DNA from: Rhodeus uyekii
Taxonomy: Eukaryota > Chordata > Actinopteri > Cypriniformes > Acheilognathidae
Length of the DNA stretch: 64,000 nt
Assembly (NCBI GenBank): GCA_037043235.1
Contig: JAWRVZ010000156.1
Span: forward strand, 62,001 to 126,000
Reading direction: 5' to 3'
Shown here: piece after piece, positions 1 through 13,225 of the stretch
Layout: each line of letters starts with the position of its first letter
How positions within the stretch are numbered: position 1 is the first letter of the stretch
The notes under the pieces: generated by a model
Databases searched by the model: none
Told to the model about the DNA's origin: nothing
The model's input: the letters and a program-made list of their open reading frames with translations, nothing else
Position numbers and translations under genes: made by a program

Positions 1-4080
<4,080 letters not shown>

Positions 4081-4129
4081 TGTATGGTCGTTCACTCCAA
4101 TAACGCTTTACCCATTCTTGCGGCACAGT

Positions 4130-4340
4130 GACGTGCAGCCGCAGAAGAACTTGCGAAAAATCAAGCTTTACAGATGCTATCTTGGAAGAGGAGGCACAGG
4201 AGTTTGCCTTCACTGTCCAGGAATTCACAGATTACATTGACATCGACAAAGGCGTCGTTACTGATAGAAGCATTTGTTTTCAAGCAGACTGTTAAAGGCA
4301 AAAAGCAACAAAGCATTTTAGACTTTGAAAAGAAACCATA
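4130..4340 (+). pseudogene. Possible Tigger/pogo transposase C-terminal relic
   Basis: One frame reads an acidic segment (EEEAQEF, TDYIDIDKG) followed, after a frame break, by a basic KKQQSILDFEKK-like tail. Acidic linkers followed by a short basic tail occur at the C-terminus of Tigger/CENPB-type transposases. A Tigger-like terminal inverted repeat lies downstream at about 5459-5497. No DDE residue is visible in the relic. The call is weak and could be chance. Confidence 0.25.
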
Positions 4341-4566
4341 GTAACCACGTGTACAATACTTTTCAGAACTGTGTCAGAGCAAAATGACTGTGTTCATGTG
4401 TGTTGTGGCTGTGTTTATGTTGTGAGCGAAATTGTGTTTGCAATGTTGGAGAATATAATTAAAGATTTGTATAGAGAATCGAAGGTGGTTTTATCGAATA
4501 CTGGTAAATCTTGCACCGGTTGTCAGAATGGTTGACGACTGCCCAGATGTTAAACGAAAACGAAAG

Positions 4567-4974
4567 TGTCAGGCGCTGCTATAAAAGACAATAGATCCAA
4601 GTGCGAGTAGTGACTTTATTGGAACAGAATAAACAATCCAGTGAATGTGAAGGAGAGTAGAGTTCCAAAAGCGGCTGGGCAGGACAGGAAGCGCGAGCAC
4701 GGGCTGCAGTGACGCAGGGACCACAGTGGCCAGGGAACAGGACAGAATCCACTGCGGAAGCGTCAGCGAAGCGAAGCGATCTCCTGGAGACAGGCGTCAC
4801 AGGAGGACGAGGGCACAGTGATCTGAAACGAACTGACAATGTTGGGGTGAGTGAACGCTGGTTAAATAGGGAGATGAAATGATGTGCAGCTGGAAGGGAT
4901 GAAAGGTAATCAGTAACCACACCTCCACAATACCACACAACAAGGAGGAGTAGATGAACCCCTAAACCGTGACA
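4567..4974 (-). mobile_element. Solo LTR, chromovirus (sushi-like) type
   Basis: Read on the minus strand the unit starts TGTCACGGTTTAG and ends GCGCCTGACA, a TG...CA LTR of 408 bp. A perfect 5-bp target-site duplication GAAAG flanks it (4562-4566 and 4975-4979). On the minus strand it has a TATTTAA promoter box, then about 30 bp later GTCAGTTCGTT, and an AATAAAG polyadenylation signal. This layout matches the LTRs at 8040 and 44166, so I assign it to the same superfamily. No internal region remains, as expected after LTR-LTR recombination. Confidence 0.9.
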
Positions 4975-5458
4975 GAAAGAAAACTCGATTAAACTGGTCA
5001 CACAAGCTTTATAGATGGGTTTCGTACCAGCACACTCTTCTCAAACATGTAAAGAGCGTAAGTACAAACCAAGAAAAAGAAAACACTCCAACAAACAAAC
5101 AACAAACAAGAAATAAAAGAAGGGAAATAGAAATAGTAGATAATGCTATATAACAGTCAGCGGTAGAGCGGACATCTCTCTAAAAAAAAACACTCTCCTC
5201 AAAAACTCAAAAACTTAAAAACACTCTCCTCCTCGTGCGCGTTCGCTCACACCAGAACAGCGCTCAGAACTACATTCGCCATCTTAAAGGTATATTCCCA
5301 ACAAAAACAAAGTAGCCGTTACAATCTCTGCTGTTAGTTGGTGCAGATATGCCTTTTGTTGTTAGCAAACATATACAGTGTATGTACATTTTTATTGCAT
5401 GTTAATGATTGTTTTCGATTGTTTCATCAAACATATCACCATATTGGCTTTTTTGCAA

Positions 5459-5497
5459 CCCCCGAGGCCGTCGACATAACAAGGTTCCACTGTATAT
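5459..5497 (+). repeat. Tigger-like terminal inverted repeat
   Basis: The sequence CGAGGCCGTCGACATAACA followed by AGGTTCCACTGTA has the form of a Tigger/pogo right end: reversed, it begins CAGTGGAACC, and it abuts a TA dinucleotide. The matching left end was not found. Together with the acidic relic near 4130-4340 it may mark one decayed element that contains the solo LTR. Confidence 0.4.
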
Positions 5498-5834
5498 ATA
5501 AACAAAGGGAACGATATACCACACACACAAGGCTAAGCTGTGCCAGATCTGGCCCAAGAACTTTCTTCTCTCTCTCTCTCTCTCTGAGCCAGACCAAACT
5601 CAACCAGGACAAAAGCGACCATGTGTAAAGTTTCCAGGAAGTGGAGAGATATCCAAATCAAGATTATAAAACATGACCCTGCCACCACACAAATATCCTC
5701 CAAAGTTACTCCTCTAAATAGACCCTGGAAGATGTGATACTCTTAGCTTAGTAGAGTGAGGTCTGAGGTAAAGGTAGCTTCTGCACCTCAATAGCCAAAG
5801 AACTGATTAAAATGTCAATGTGTACCTTGAAAGT

Positions 5835-5883
5835 AGTATAAGTAGCTTTGGATAAAAGCATCTGCCAGATTCAGAAATGTAAA
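5835..5883 (+). repeat. Retroposon 3' tail
   Basis: AAGTAGCTTTGGATAAAAGC, then a CATCTGCCA motif and an AAATGTAAA end. This is the widely dispersed 3' tail shared by several fish LINE/SINE families. The 5' part of the insertion is not recognisable. Confidence 0.5.
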
Positions 5884-7834
5884 GAAATCTCCCACCCAAT
5901 ACGGATACTGTGCTTTGAGGAAGCGATTCCTCTGTGGCCGGCCACAAAGCATACAAACATCAGAGACAATTTGTGCCACCAAAAACAGCCCACCCACACC
6001 TTTAAAGAAAATGGAGTCTCTCCTTTTTGGAGGAAAAAGAAAGAGGATTGAAAGAATGAAGCATTATCACTTGAGAAGGTCTTGGACAAAACATTAAAGA
6101 CATAACCAGGACTGGGTCAAAGAAACACCTTCAAAAGACCTAGGGGATCACTCACAGAAAGAGCCTGCAAATCCCCCACACTCTTGGGAGAGGCTAATGC
6201 AACAAACGTGCCAACTTGAGAGTCAGAATCCTGTCAGTAGCTGACTCCAAAGGTTGGGAACTCTCTAACACAACTAATTAACCCCAAGTGGGGATACTAA
6301 CAGGATGTGCAGGCCTCACATATCTAACTCCATGCATAAACAAAGAGACCAGCTGGTGTCTACATAAGGGGACGTCTAGGTATGTGTCTGCGTGATTATG
6401 TAAGGGGACCTCTCATCATAACGCACGTATATAATTTGTAAGACAGGCACGATCGCTCGAGACTGACCACAGACAAACGTTCTTGCAGTGCACCCCACTG
6501 GTTTGCAAACACCCCATCCTCATAATTAAATAATTATAGGACCTTCCACAGGCAAAACATGCTGAGCTCCTAACACCTCACTCTCACTTTTGCATCTCCT
6601 TGCCTTCACCCCCTCTCCTTGTCTTCCCCCACCCCTCCTCTCCAAATGGTAAAACGGTCTCAAACTCATCCAACAATCCATGTGGTTTAATGTGAAGAAT
6701 GAGCATACAATGCTCATTTGAAATGTTTTATAATTTGAAATGTTATATAATTTGAAATGTTTAAGTGTGACTGGTAAAAAGGTCTTATTCCCATAAGAAG
6801 CAAACCAAAAGTGTTAAAGGTTAAAGAGTTTAGATATGGCTGGCTTATTTTGGATGGGTTTGCCCCTCCTAAAGTCTTCCATGCTAATTGCCGTCTGTTC
6901 TAAAACCAAAAGGTCCATTGATTAACTCAGCTTTACATTTCAAAGAAGTCTGGTCCTGGGTCTGAGTACTTAAGGGAAAGTTTCAAGATGCTCTTGGCTG
7001 CTTTGCTTTTTCTTTGGTGGTTGGAGGAGTTTATAATGTTGAGTGACACTCTTCATTATGAATTCATCTAGGCAAAATTAGTTGAGTGTCTTCGGACACC
7101 CGACATTATGTCTTTTCCTAAATTCAGGTATTTATTATATTTCTGAGCATTCGATGTTTGTATTGATTATCTTTGAACCGATTATGTATTTGGCACAATA
7201 TATTTACCTGAATGTTCATAAATTGTTATGTTTGATTTAATTCTGTTTTACTCTGAAATTATTCACTTTAGTAGATCGCATTGCAACCTTCATTATTGCA
7301 AATCTACGTCCGGAGTTAAGTACATACTAAATCTCAGATTGGGTGGAGCGTTGAGCACATCAGGTGAGATGCTAGATTTTGACTAACTGCTCGGTCTGGA
7401 AAGTTTGTGAGTGAGATCCACGTGGATTAGCCAGTGTGAAACTCTGAGCGACACTGTGAAACGAAGGACAATCAAGTGTCTATTTAACAAATTATTATAC
7501 AGATGACTGATGACCAATTGGCTTTCTAAACTAAATTTGCGGTTATATTTAAACATGGAGTCAGATAAGAAATTAGTGGGAATTCGCCACGACTGAAAAG
7601 ATGATTCCTTCACCCGCTCCTCGGAAACCCTCGTTGGGCCGAGCTGAGCGGGCCCTAACAAATTCAACCAAATGAATGAGAACACGTCAGAGGCAGGTGC
7701 CGTCACGAATCTGGAAGCTACTGTGTATTCAGTTGCGCTTTATGTAATCTTGTATATCTTATTTACTGTTGTCTGTCTGCCAACAAGTTATTTAAGACAA
7801 AGTGTGAGAAATAAAGGCAAGAAAAGAGCAATTC

Positions 7835-8039
7835 AGGCCATGGATTCATCCCTGTCCTCGTTACATCACAGGTGGGGATACATATGGGCTTTGTGTTGTT
7901 TGTTTGGGAGGAGAGCACGCACAGTCAGAGTTTGAGGGCATCGGCTGTGTTCACTGTGAGCAGTTACCAAAAATGCTAGCTACTAGAAAATACTCAGCTC
8001 CCACGTGGTGCTCTTTGAGGAGAGTGCCCAGCCTCACTG
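7835..8039 (+). mobile_element. DIRS gag relic, part 1 (left of chromovirus)
   Basis: This stretch aligns by eye with the gag of the DIRS copies at 28.5 and 61.8 kb. It shares the GGGGATACA...ATG context, the TGTTTGTTTGGGAG block encoding the CxxC-like motif, the following GCACGCAC block, and CTGTGAGCAG. It ends exactly at the chromovirus TSD CACTG and resumes at 12697. The frame is broken. Confidence 0.7.
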
Positions 8040-8427
8040 TGTTATGGTTCACTGATTCATTGACTCCTCTATCTGCATGTGTGTGAGTGTGAGGTGAATG
8101 TGGGGGGCGTGGTTACTGATCATCTGCTCATTACCTCATCATCTCCACCTGCTACTCATCATCTCTGCCTATTTCAGCCATTCCTAACCACCTTTGTGTT
8201 GTCAGATCGTTGTTCCTGTGTTTTCATGTCCAAGTTCCCGTCTGTTCTCGTTCCTGGATTACCGTGTCTTCACTGGGATTATTCCATCACGCAGCACACG
8301 TCACTTCTGCCCATTGTGTCCCTGCGCCATCCTGACCAGCCGTTCAACACACTTTTTCCTTATTTTGTTCATTGTGTTTTTGAGTAATAAACTCTTCACT
8401 TGCAATTGAATCCCTCTCTTTCTGACA
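8040..8427 (+). repeat. Chromovirus 5' LTR
   Basis: The 388-bp repeat matches 12319-12696 closely. Relative to the 3' copy it has about 17 extra bp before the polyadenylation signal (TTCATTGTG region) and lacks about 9 bp near its end. It starts TGT and ends ACA. It contains a TATTTC promoter-like box near 8170 and AATAAA near 8386. Confidence 0.93.
8170..8211 (+). promoter_or_regulatory. LTR core promoter and likely transcript 5' end
   Basis: A TATTTC box (about 8170-8176) lies about 30 bp before GTCAGATCGTT (8201-8211). That 11-mer is the exact reverse complement of 8429-8439 just downstream of the LTR, as expected if it is the 5' end of the RNA used for self-priming. The start site itself is inferred. 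Confidence 0.6.
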
Positions 8428-8428
8428 T

Positions 8429-8439
8429 AACGATCTGAC
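8429..8439 (+). promoter_or_regulatory. Self-priming primer-binding site
   Basis: AACGATCTGAC begins one base after the 5' LTR and is perfectly complementary to GTCAGATCGTT at 8201-8211 within the LTR. No TGG-starting tRNA-complementary site is present here. In Tf1 and the vertebrate sushi group the 5' end of the transcript folds back to prime minus-strand synthesis, and this layout fits that mechanism. Confidence 0.75.
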
Positions 8440-8442
8440 CCC

Positions 8443-9375
8443 ATGGATTCAGCGAGTGTGAGCGGCTGGCAGGATTTCCTGGAGAACAACGTGGCGCGCC
8501 TCGATCGGCTGGAGGAACAGATGGCGAATACGGGGCGCGCCATACAGGCATTAATGGCGCAGGTGTCCGAGCTCACCAACAAGATCCAACAACTGCCTGC
8601 TCTCACTGTGGCAGACCCACCGTCCGTTCCCTCCACCATCAGCCGCCCCAGCAGTCAAAACGAGCCGCATCTGCCACCACCTGAATGGTATGCAGGTGAG
8701 CCCAATTTTTGCAGAGCATTTCTAACAAAATGCTCCGTCTTCTTCTCTCTGCAGCCACAGACTTATGCAACGGAACAATCTAAGGTGGCGCTGGTCATCA
8801 CACTGCTCTCAGGGCGTGCGGCTCAATGGGGAACGGCGGTGTGGGAGAACCAACACCAATGCTGCTCCTCGTTCCAAGCCTTGTCCGAGAAGATTAAACG
8901 CGTGTTCGATCGATCGGCTGTCGGTCGCGAGGCGGCGTGAAAACTCGCCGATCTCCAGCAAGGCAGTGGATCTGTTTCAGATTATTCCATCGAATTTCGC
9001 ATCCTCGCGGCCGAGGCGCAGTGGGACAGGTTCCTGCATGGGCTGGCTGACCGAGTCCAGCGAGAGATTTACGCTTTGGACCTCCCCTCCAGTCTGGATG
9101 GACTGATCGAGCTGGCCCTGCGGGTGGATGCCTGTCTGGAGCGGGTCAAGCAACGAAAGATCCAACCCACAGGTCCAGGGACCCCAGTGGATCTACCCAT
9201 CAACACCCCTGACGCGGCCAGCCTACTCTTTGATCCCGAGCCCATGCAGGTCGGTCGAGCTCGGCTTTCCCGGGGGGAGAGAGAGCGCCGCAGGGCCCAG
9301 GGACTCTGCCTATACTGCGGGGGAGAAGGACACTTCCTGAACCAATGTCCGGTAAAAGACCGCGCCCGGCAGTAA
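8443..9375 (+). pseudogene. Chromovirus gag, one in-frame stop
   Basis: The frame opens with ATG in a good initiation context 15 bp after the LTR (MDSASVSGWQ) and runs about 310 codons to a TAA at 9373-9375. A single in-frame TGA at 8938-8940 splits it. Seen in order: an N-terminal coiled-coil-like region (residues 10-55), a capsid-like region with PPPEWYAGEP (about residue 80) and the GRAAQWG block, and near the C-terminus a CCHC zinc knuckle, CLYCGGEGHFLNQC, for RNA binding. The pol frame overlaps its end in the -1 frame. It would assemble the particle and package RNA if intact. Confidence 0.88.
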
Positions 9376-10590
9376 GAAGGGGGCTACTGACGGGCACCAT
9401 CTCCCTGGATAAGACCTCCTCCTCGACTCTCCTCCCGGTTAGACTACAATTGGCAGACTCATCTCACCGGTGTCGGGCTTTGTTGGACTCTGGGGCTGAG
9501 GGCAATCTTTTGGACCGAACACTGGCTCACCACCTCCGGATTCCCATCACCCCACTCACACGTCACATCTCCATCAACGCCCTTGGTGGCCAGAGTCTTC
9601 CTGACATCTCCCACAAGACCAGCACTGTTACCCTCATCACTTCAGGTAATCATTCCGAAAACAGTTTTTTCATTACGGACTCTCCTCTGGTCCCCATTGT
9701 CCTCGGCCACCCCTGGCTGATGAAGCACAACCCTATGGTGGACTGGGGACTCAACACCATATTGAACTGGAGAGAACAGTGCCACGCCTCTTGTCTTGTG
9801 TCTGCATGTACGTCTGTGTCTAGTTCTGTGTTGCAGGAGTTGCCAGTGAATTTTTCTAACGTGCCCTCAGAGTATCTGGACCTGAAGGAGGTGTTCAGTA
9901 AGTCTCGGGCATCTTCTCTACCTCCTCAGCGTCCTTACGATTGTGCCATATATATATTGCCAGGTATGTCTCCGCCTAAGGGCAAATTATACTCACTTTC
10001 CACTCCTGAGAGGGAGGCCATGGAGAAATATATTTCTGATTCCTTAACAACCGGGTTCATCCGCCCCTCTTCTTCTCCAGCGGGGGCCGGATTCTTTTTT
10101 GTGGGGAAGAAGGACGGTTCTCTGCGACCTTGTATTGATTACCGAGGGTTGAATAACATCAACATTCGAGAGGTTGCAGGGAGCGTGCATCTTCACAAAA
10201 TTGGATTTGCGTAATGCATATCATTTGGTTCGCATAAGAGAGGGGGATGAATGGAAGACTGCATTTAATACCCCCAGAGGTCATTTTGAATATTTGGTTA
10301 TGCCGTTCGGACTATCCAATTCCCCTGCGGTCTTCCAAGCACTGGTCAACGACGTGCTGAGAGACATGGTAGATCAGTTTATTTATGTCTACCTGGATGA
10401 CATACTGATATTTTCTTCATCTCTCCAGGAACATGTTCAGCACGTCAGGCGAGTGCTCCGATGGTTGTTACAGAATGGGATTTTCGTCAAGGCGGATTAA
10501 TACATTTTTCATGCACAGTCTGTTCCTTTCCTAGGTTACATCATCTCGTCGCAGGGTGTGTGCATGGATCCCGACAAGATTAAGGCTGTG
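9345..10590 (+). pseudogene. Chromovirus pol part 1: protease and reverse transcriptase
   Basis: It overlaps gag in the -1 frame. The aspartic protease active site reads LLDSGAEGNLL (about 9483). RT follows: the VGKKDGSLRPCIDYRG block (about 10105), then a small deletion with a frame change near 10165-10175, then LDLRNAYHLVRI, the PFGLSNSP block and the catalytic YLDD (about 10390). A TAA at 10498-10500 interrupts the connection, after which FLGYIISSQG remains readable until the retroposon tail at about 10591. Several breaks make it non-functional. Confidence 0.88.
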
Positions 10591-10675
10591 GTGAAAAACA
10601 TTTCACTACATGTAAAACATTTCACTACATGTTGTACTGTGTATGATTTGTATGTGACAAATAAAACTTGAACTT
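10591..10675 (+). repeat. Retroposon 3' tail inserted in chromovirus pol
   Basis: Pol sequence is interrupted by about 85 bp containing ACATTTCACTACATGT twice in tandem and ending GACAAATAAAACTTGAACTT. This is a common fish LINE/SINE 3' end with an AATAAA signal. Pol resumes directly with WPTPDSRKAL, so the segment is foreign. No clear target-site duplication is visible. Confidence 0.7.
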
Positions 10676-10676
10676 G

Positions 10677-11062
10677 ATTGGCCAACCCCAGATTCCCGCA
10701 AGGCCCTGCAGAGGTTTCTGGGGTTCGCAAATTTCTACCGACGCTTTGTCCGCAACTTCAGCCAACTAGCTGCTCCTCTGACAGCCTTTACCTCCCCCAG
10801 AACTACGTTCAGGTGGTCCGATGCAGCCGAAGCTGCATTTTCCAAACTTAAGAGCCGCTTCATTTCAGCTCCCATACTCATCGCCCCTGATCCTTCACGT
10901 CAGTTCGTGGTGGAGGTCGACGCATCAGAGGTGGGGGTAGGTGCGGTTCTCTCCCAGCGCTCACCCTCAGACGACAAGATGCACCCTTGCGCGTTTTTAT
11001 CCCATCGCTGATCTCCAGCCGAACGTAACCATGACATTGGTAACAGAGAGTTGTTGGCAGGT
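10677..11062 (+). pseudogene. Chromovirus pol part 2: RNase H, truncated
   Basis: The frame starts WPTPDSRKALQRFLGFANFY, the RT-RNase H connection, and continues to FVVEVDASEVGVGAVLSQR, which holds the first catalytic Asp of RNase H, then CAFLSHR followed by a TGA (about 11011). SPAE and NREL can still be followed past the stop. Sequence is then lost: the rest of RNase H and the N-terminal half of the integrase zinc finger are missing at the junction near 11060-11095. Confidence 0.85.
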
Positions 11063-11084
11063 CCCAGGTCATCCATTGGGGTCA

Positions 11085-12334
11085 TTGCTCCAAGGTGGCA
11101 TGTCATCCAGGAATAAGTCGCACCAGTTTTTTGGTCAAACAACGATTCTGGTGGCCTAAGATGGCTCGTGACATTCGTGATTTCGTTTTTGCTTGTTCCG
11201 TTTGTGCCCAGGGTAAGACTTCCAATCACTCCCCAGATGGGTTACTCCAGCCGCTATCGGTCCCTTCGAGACCCTGGTCCCATATTGCGCTAGATTTTAT
11301 CACCACCCTCCCACCCTCTCAGGGGAATACGGTTGTTTTAACCGTAGTGGACCGGTTCTCGAAGGCTGCACATTTTATTCCCTTGCCAAAATTACCATCA
11401 GCTAAGGAGACAGCGTCTCAACACGTCTTTCGTTTACATGGCCTCCTGATTGACGTGGTCTCTGACAGGGGTCCCCAATTCATTTCCAAATTCTGGAGAG
11501 AGTTTTGTAGATTACTGGGTGCGAGTGTAAGTCTGTCTTTGGGTTTCCATCCCCAAAGTAACGGCCAAACCGAACGAGCCAACCAAGATCTAAAGAGGTG
11601 TCTGCGACGTATCGTGTCCCAGAATCCTACTTCCTGGAGCCAGCAACTCCCTTGGGTTGAGTACGCTCTTAACTCCTTACCAGTGTCATCCACGGGCCTT
11701 TCGCCATTTGAGTGTAGCATAGGTTACCAGCCACCTATTTTTCCAAGTTTGGAATCCGAAATTCTCACGCATTCATCCAGAGGTGTCATCACACTTGGAT
11801 AGAGCCCGCGAGACTCTACTGCAGGTGGGAGTGCGCACCAAGGCTCAGGCTGATCGCCACCGGTCGGAGCCTCCCGTATACGGCGTGGGTCAAAAAGTTT
11901 GGCTTTCTACTAAGGACATTCCTCTCCGCCCCGTTTGTAACAAACTTGCTCCCAAATTCATTGGCCCGTTTCCTGTCACCAAGATCATTAGTCCGGTGGC
12001 AGTCCGCCTCAAACTGCCTCCTGCATACAGGAGGATTCATTCCGTATTCCATGTATCCAAAGTGAAACCTGTTGTTTATTCACCGATTAACCCGCCCGCC
12101 CCGGTTCCCCCACCGCAGCGACTCATAGATGGGGAACCAACCTATTCGGTAAATCGTATTCTGGATTCGAGAAGGAGGGGACGCGGATTCCAATACCTGG
12201 TGGACTGGGAGGGTTACGGTCCGGAGGAGAGAAGTTGGGTTCCTGCTAGAGACATTCTGGATCACTCCCTTATCGATGATTACAATCGACAGGGAAGCGC
12301 TCCTGGGGGGGGGGTTACTGTCACGGTTCACTGA
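11085..12334 (+). pseudogene. Chromovirus pol part 3: integrase with GPF module and chromodomain
   Basis: The zinc finger is truncated: HPGISRTSF and CSVCAQGKT remain. All three catalytic acidic residues of the DDE core are seen: LDFITT (about 11293), VVSDRGPQF (about 11457) and GQTERANQD (about 11570). A frameshift lies near 11760-11800. The second frame has the GPF module (KFIGPFPVTKI, about 11955) and a chromodomain from about 12140 to 12280 with YLVDWEGYGPEERSWVP. Chromodomains direct chromovirus integration to histone-marked chromatin. The stop lies a few bases inside the 3' LTR. Confidence 0.9.
12299..12318 (+). promoter_or_regulatory. Polypurine tract of chromovirus
   Basis: A run of ten or more G residues (about 12305-12314) followed by TTAC directly precedes the 3' LTR start TGTCACGG. 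This is where plus-strand DNA synthesis is primed in LTR retrotransposons. The homogeneous G run is unusual but correctly placed. Confidence 0.8.
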
Positions 12335-12696
12335 TTCATTGACTCCTCTATCTGCATGTGTGTGACTGTGAAGTGAATGTGGGGGGCGTGGTTACTGATC
12401 ATCTGCTCATTACCTCATCATCTCCACCTGCTACTCATCATCTCTGCCTATTTCAGCCATTCCTAACCACCTTTGTGTTGTCAGATCGTTGTTCCGGTGT
12501 TTTCATGTCCAAGTTCCCGTCTGTTCTCGTTCCTGGATTACCGTGTCTTCATGGGATTATTCCACCACGCAGCACACGTCACTTCTGCCCATTGTGTCCC
12601 TACACCATCCTGACCAGCCGTTCAACAAACTTTTTCCTTATTTTGTAATAAACTCTTCACTTGCAATTGAATCCCTCTCTTTCTTTTGGACTGACA
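12319..12696 (+). repeat. Chromovirus 3' LTR
   Basis: The 378-bp partner of 8040-8427 starts TGTCACGG and ends CTGACA, followed by the TSD CACTG. It has its own GTCAGATCGTT (about 12481) and AATAAA signal. Indels between the two LTRs show independent decay since insertion. Confidence 0.93.
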
Positions 12697-13225
12697 CACT
12701 GTTCTGAGATCACAAATGTCAGAGGGGTTTGAGATGGGCTCTGCCCTTTCTCTGCTCTCACCGTGAATATCCAGTGCCGGAAGCTTGATCTGTTGTTCTT
12801 TCTGATTCCTAGGAACTAGATGTTGTTAGCGTAGAGATTGGAGATGAGGACTCGCCACCTCCCTCTCCAGCCTTATGAGGAGCTTGTGGAGGTTGTGACT
12901 CGCGCTGTTGCCAGGTTAAACATCAACTGGCCAGCAGAGAAGCAGGATGTTCATCCCAAGAATAAACTGGATGAATGCTTCCTGCCTTCTCGAGAACATC
13001 CTCCCTGTGCTAAACCACCGAGGTGTAGAGATCATGGAGGAAACTAGCCTCTTATCGAGTACGTAACCCTTCAACAGCTCAATAGTGGGGCTGAAAAAGC
13101 ATAGATAATAAGCTTGCCTCCTCATCATGGAGGTGCTGCAAGCATACCAGGCAGACACACTTGAAGACCTTGACAAGGGCATGGGAATCGGCCCGACGCA
13201 GTCGCTGAGCTGCACCGAGCAATCG
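12697..13225 (+). mobile_element. DIRS gag relic, part 2 (right of chromovirus)
   Basis: It continues the DIRS gag of 7835-8039 after the chromovirus. It contains ELDVVSVE..DEDSPPPSPA, a frame-shifted EELVEVV and NWPAE block, the MLPAF region, and later MEVLQAYQADTLEDLDKG. This matches LLQAYQAELLGDLNEG in the young DIRS copy at 29.4 kb. Many stops and frameshifts. The subfamily (ELDVVS spelling) is closer to the relic at 38.7-38.9 kb than to the young copies. Confidence 0.8.

Larger units (their letters stand above)
4980..7834. other. Mixed unannotated DNA between solo LTR and DIRS relic
   Basis: Apart from the Tigger-like end (5459-5497), a short TC run (5562-5585) and the retroposon tail (5835-5883), no gene is recognised. 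Frames at 5338-5628 and 7383-7706 are open but have no family motif. A stem with a TTCG tetraloop occurs at 7086-7099 (GTGTC/GACAC). Part of 6250-7690 could be old LTR material, with a TATATAATT box near 6428, but no matching ends or target-site duplication were found. Confidence 0.4.
8040..12696 (+). mobile_element. Complete-ended, defective chromovirus (Ty3/gypsy, sushi-like) retrotransposon
   Basis: The element runs from TGTTATGG to CTGACA, is flanked by the 5-bp TSD CACTG (8035-8039, 12697-12701), and holds gag, protease, RT, RNase H, integrase and a C-terminal chromodomain in that order. The chromodomain and the self-complementary primer site place it in the Tf1/sushi-type chromoviruses. 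It is not autonomous: gag and RT contain in-frame stops, RT has a small deletion with a frameshift, a foreign retroposon tail interrupts pol, and a larger deletion removes the end of RNase H and the start of integrase. The LTRs differ by indels and substitutions, so it is older than the Gmr1-like element. Confidence 0.93.

Noticed and set aside
4579..5001. 140-residue minus-strand open frame
   Set aside because: It lies almost entirely inside the solo LTR at 4567-4974 and reflects LTR composition.
7086..7099. Stem with TTCG loop as a possible histone-type or structured RNA element
   Set aside because: Only five base pairs and no histone gene nearby; likely chance.
8079..8387. Open frames in the chromovirus LTR
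   Set aside because: The same frames recur at 12358-12648 in the other LTR; they are not genes.
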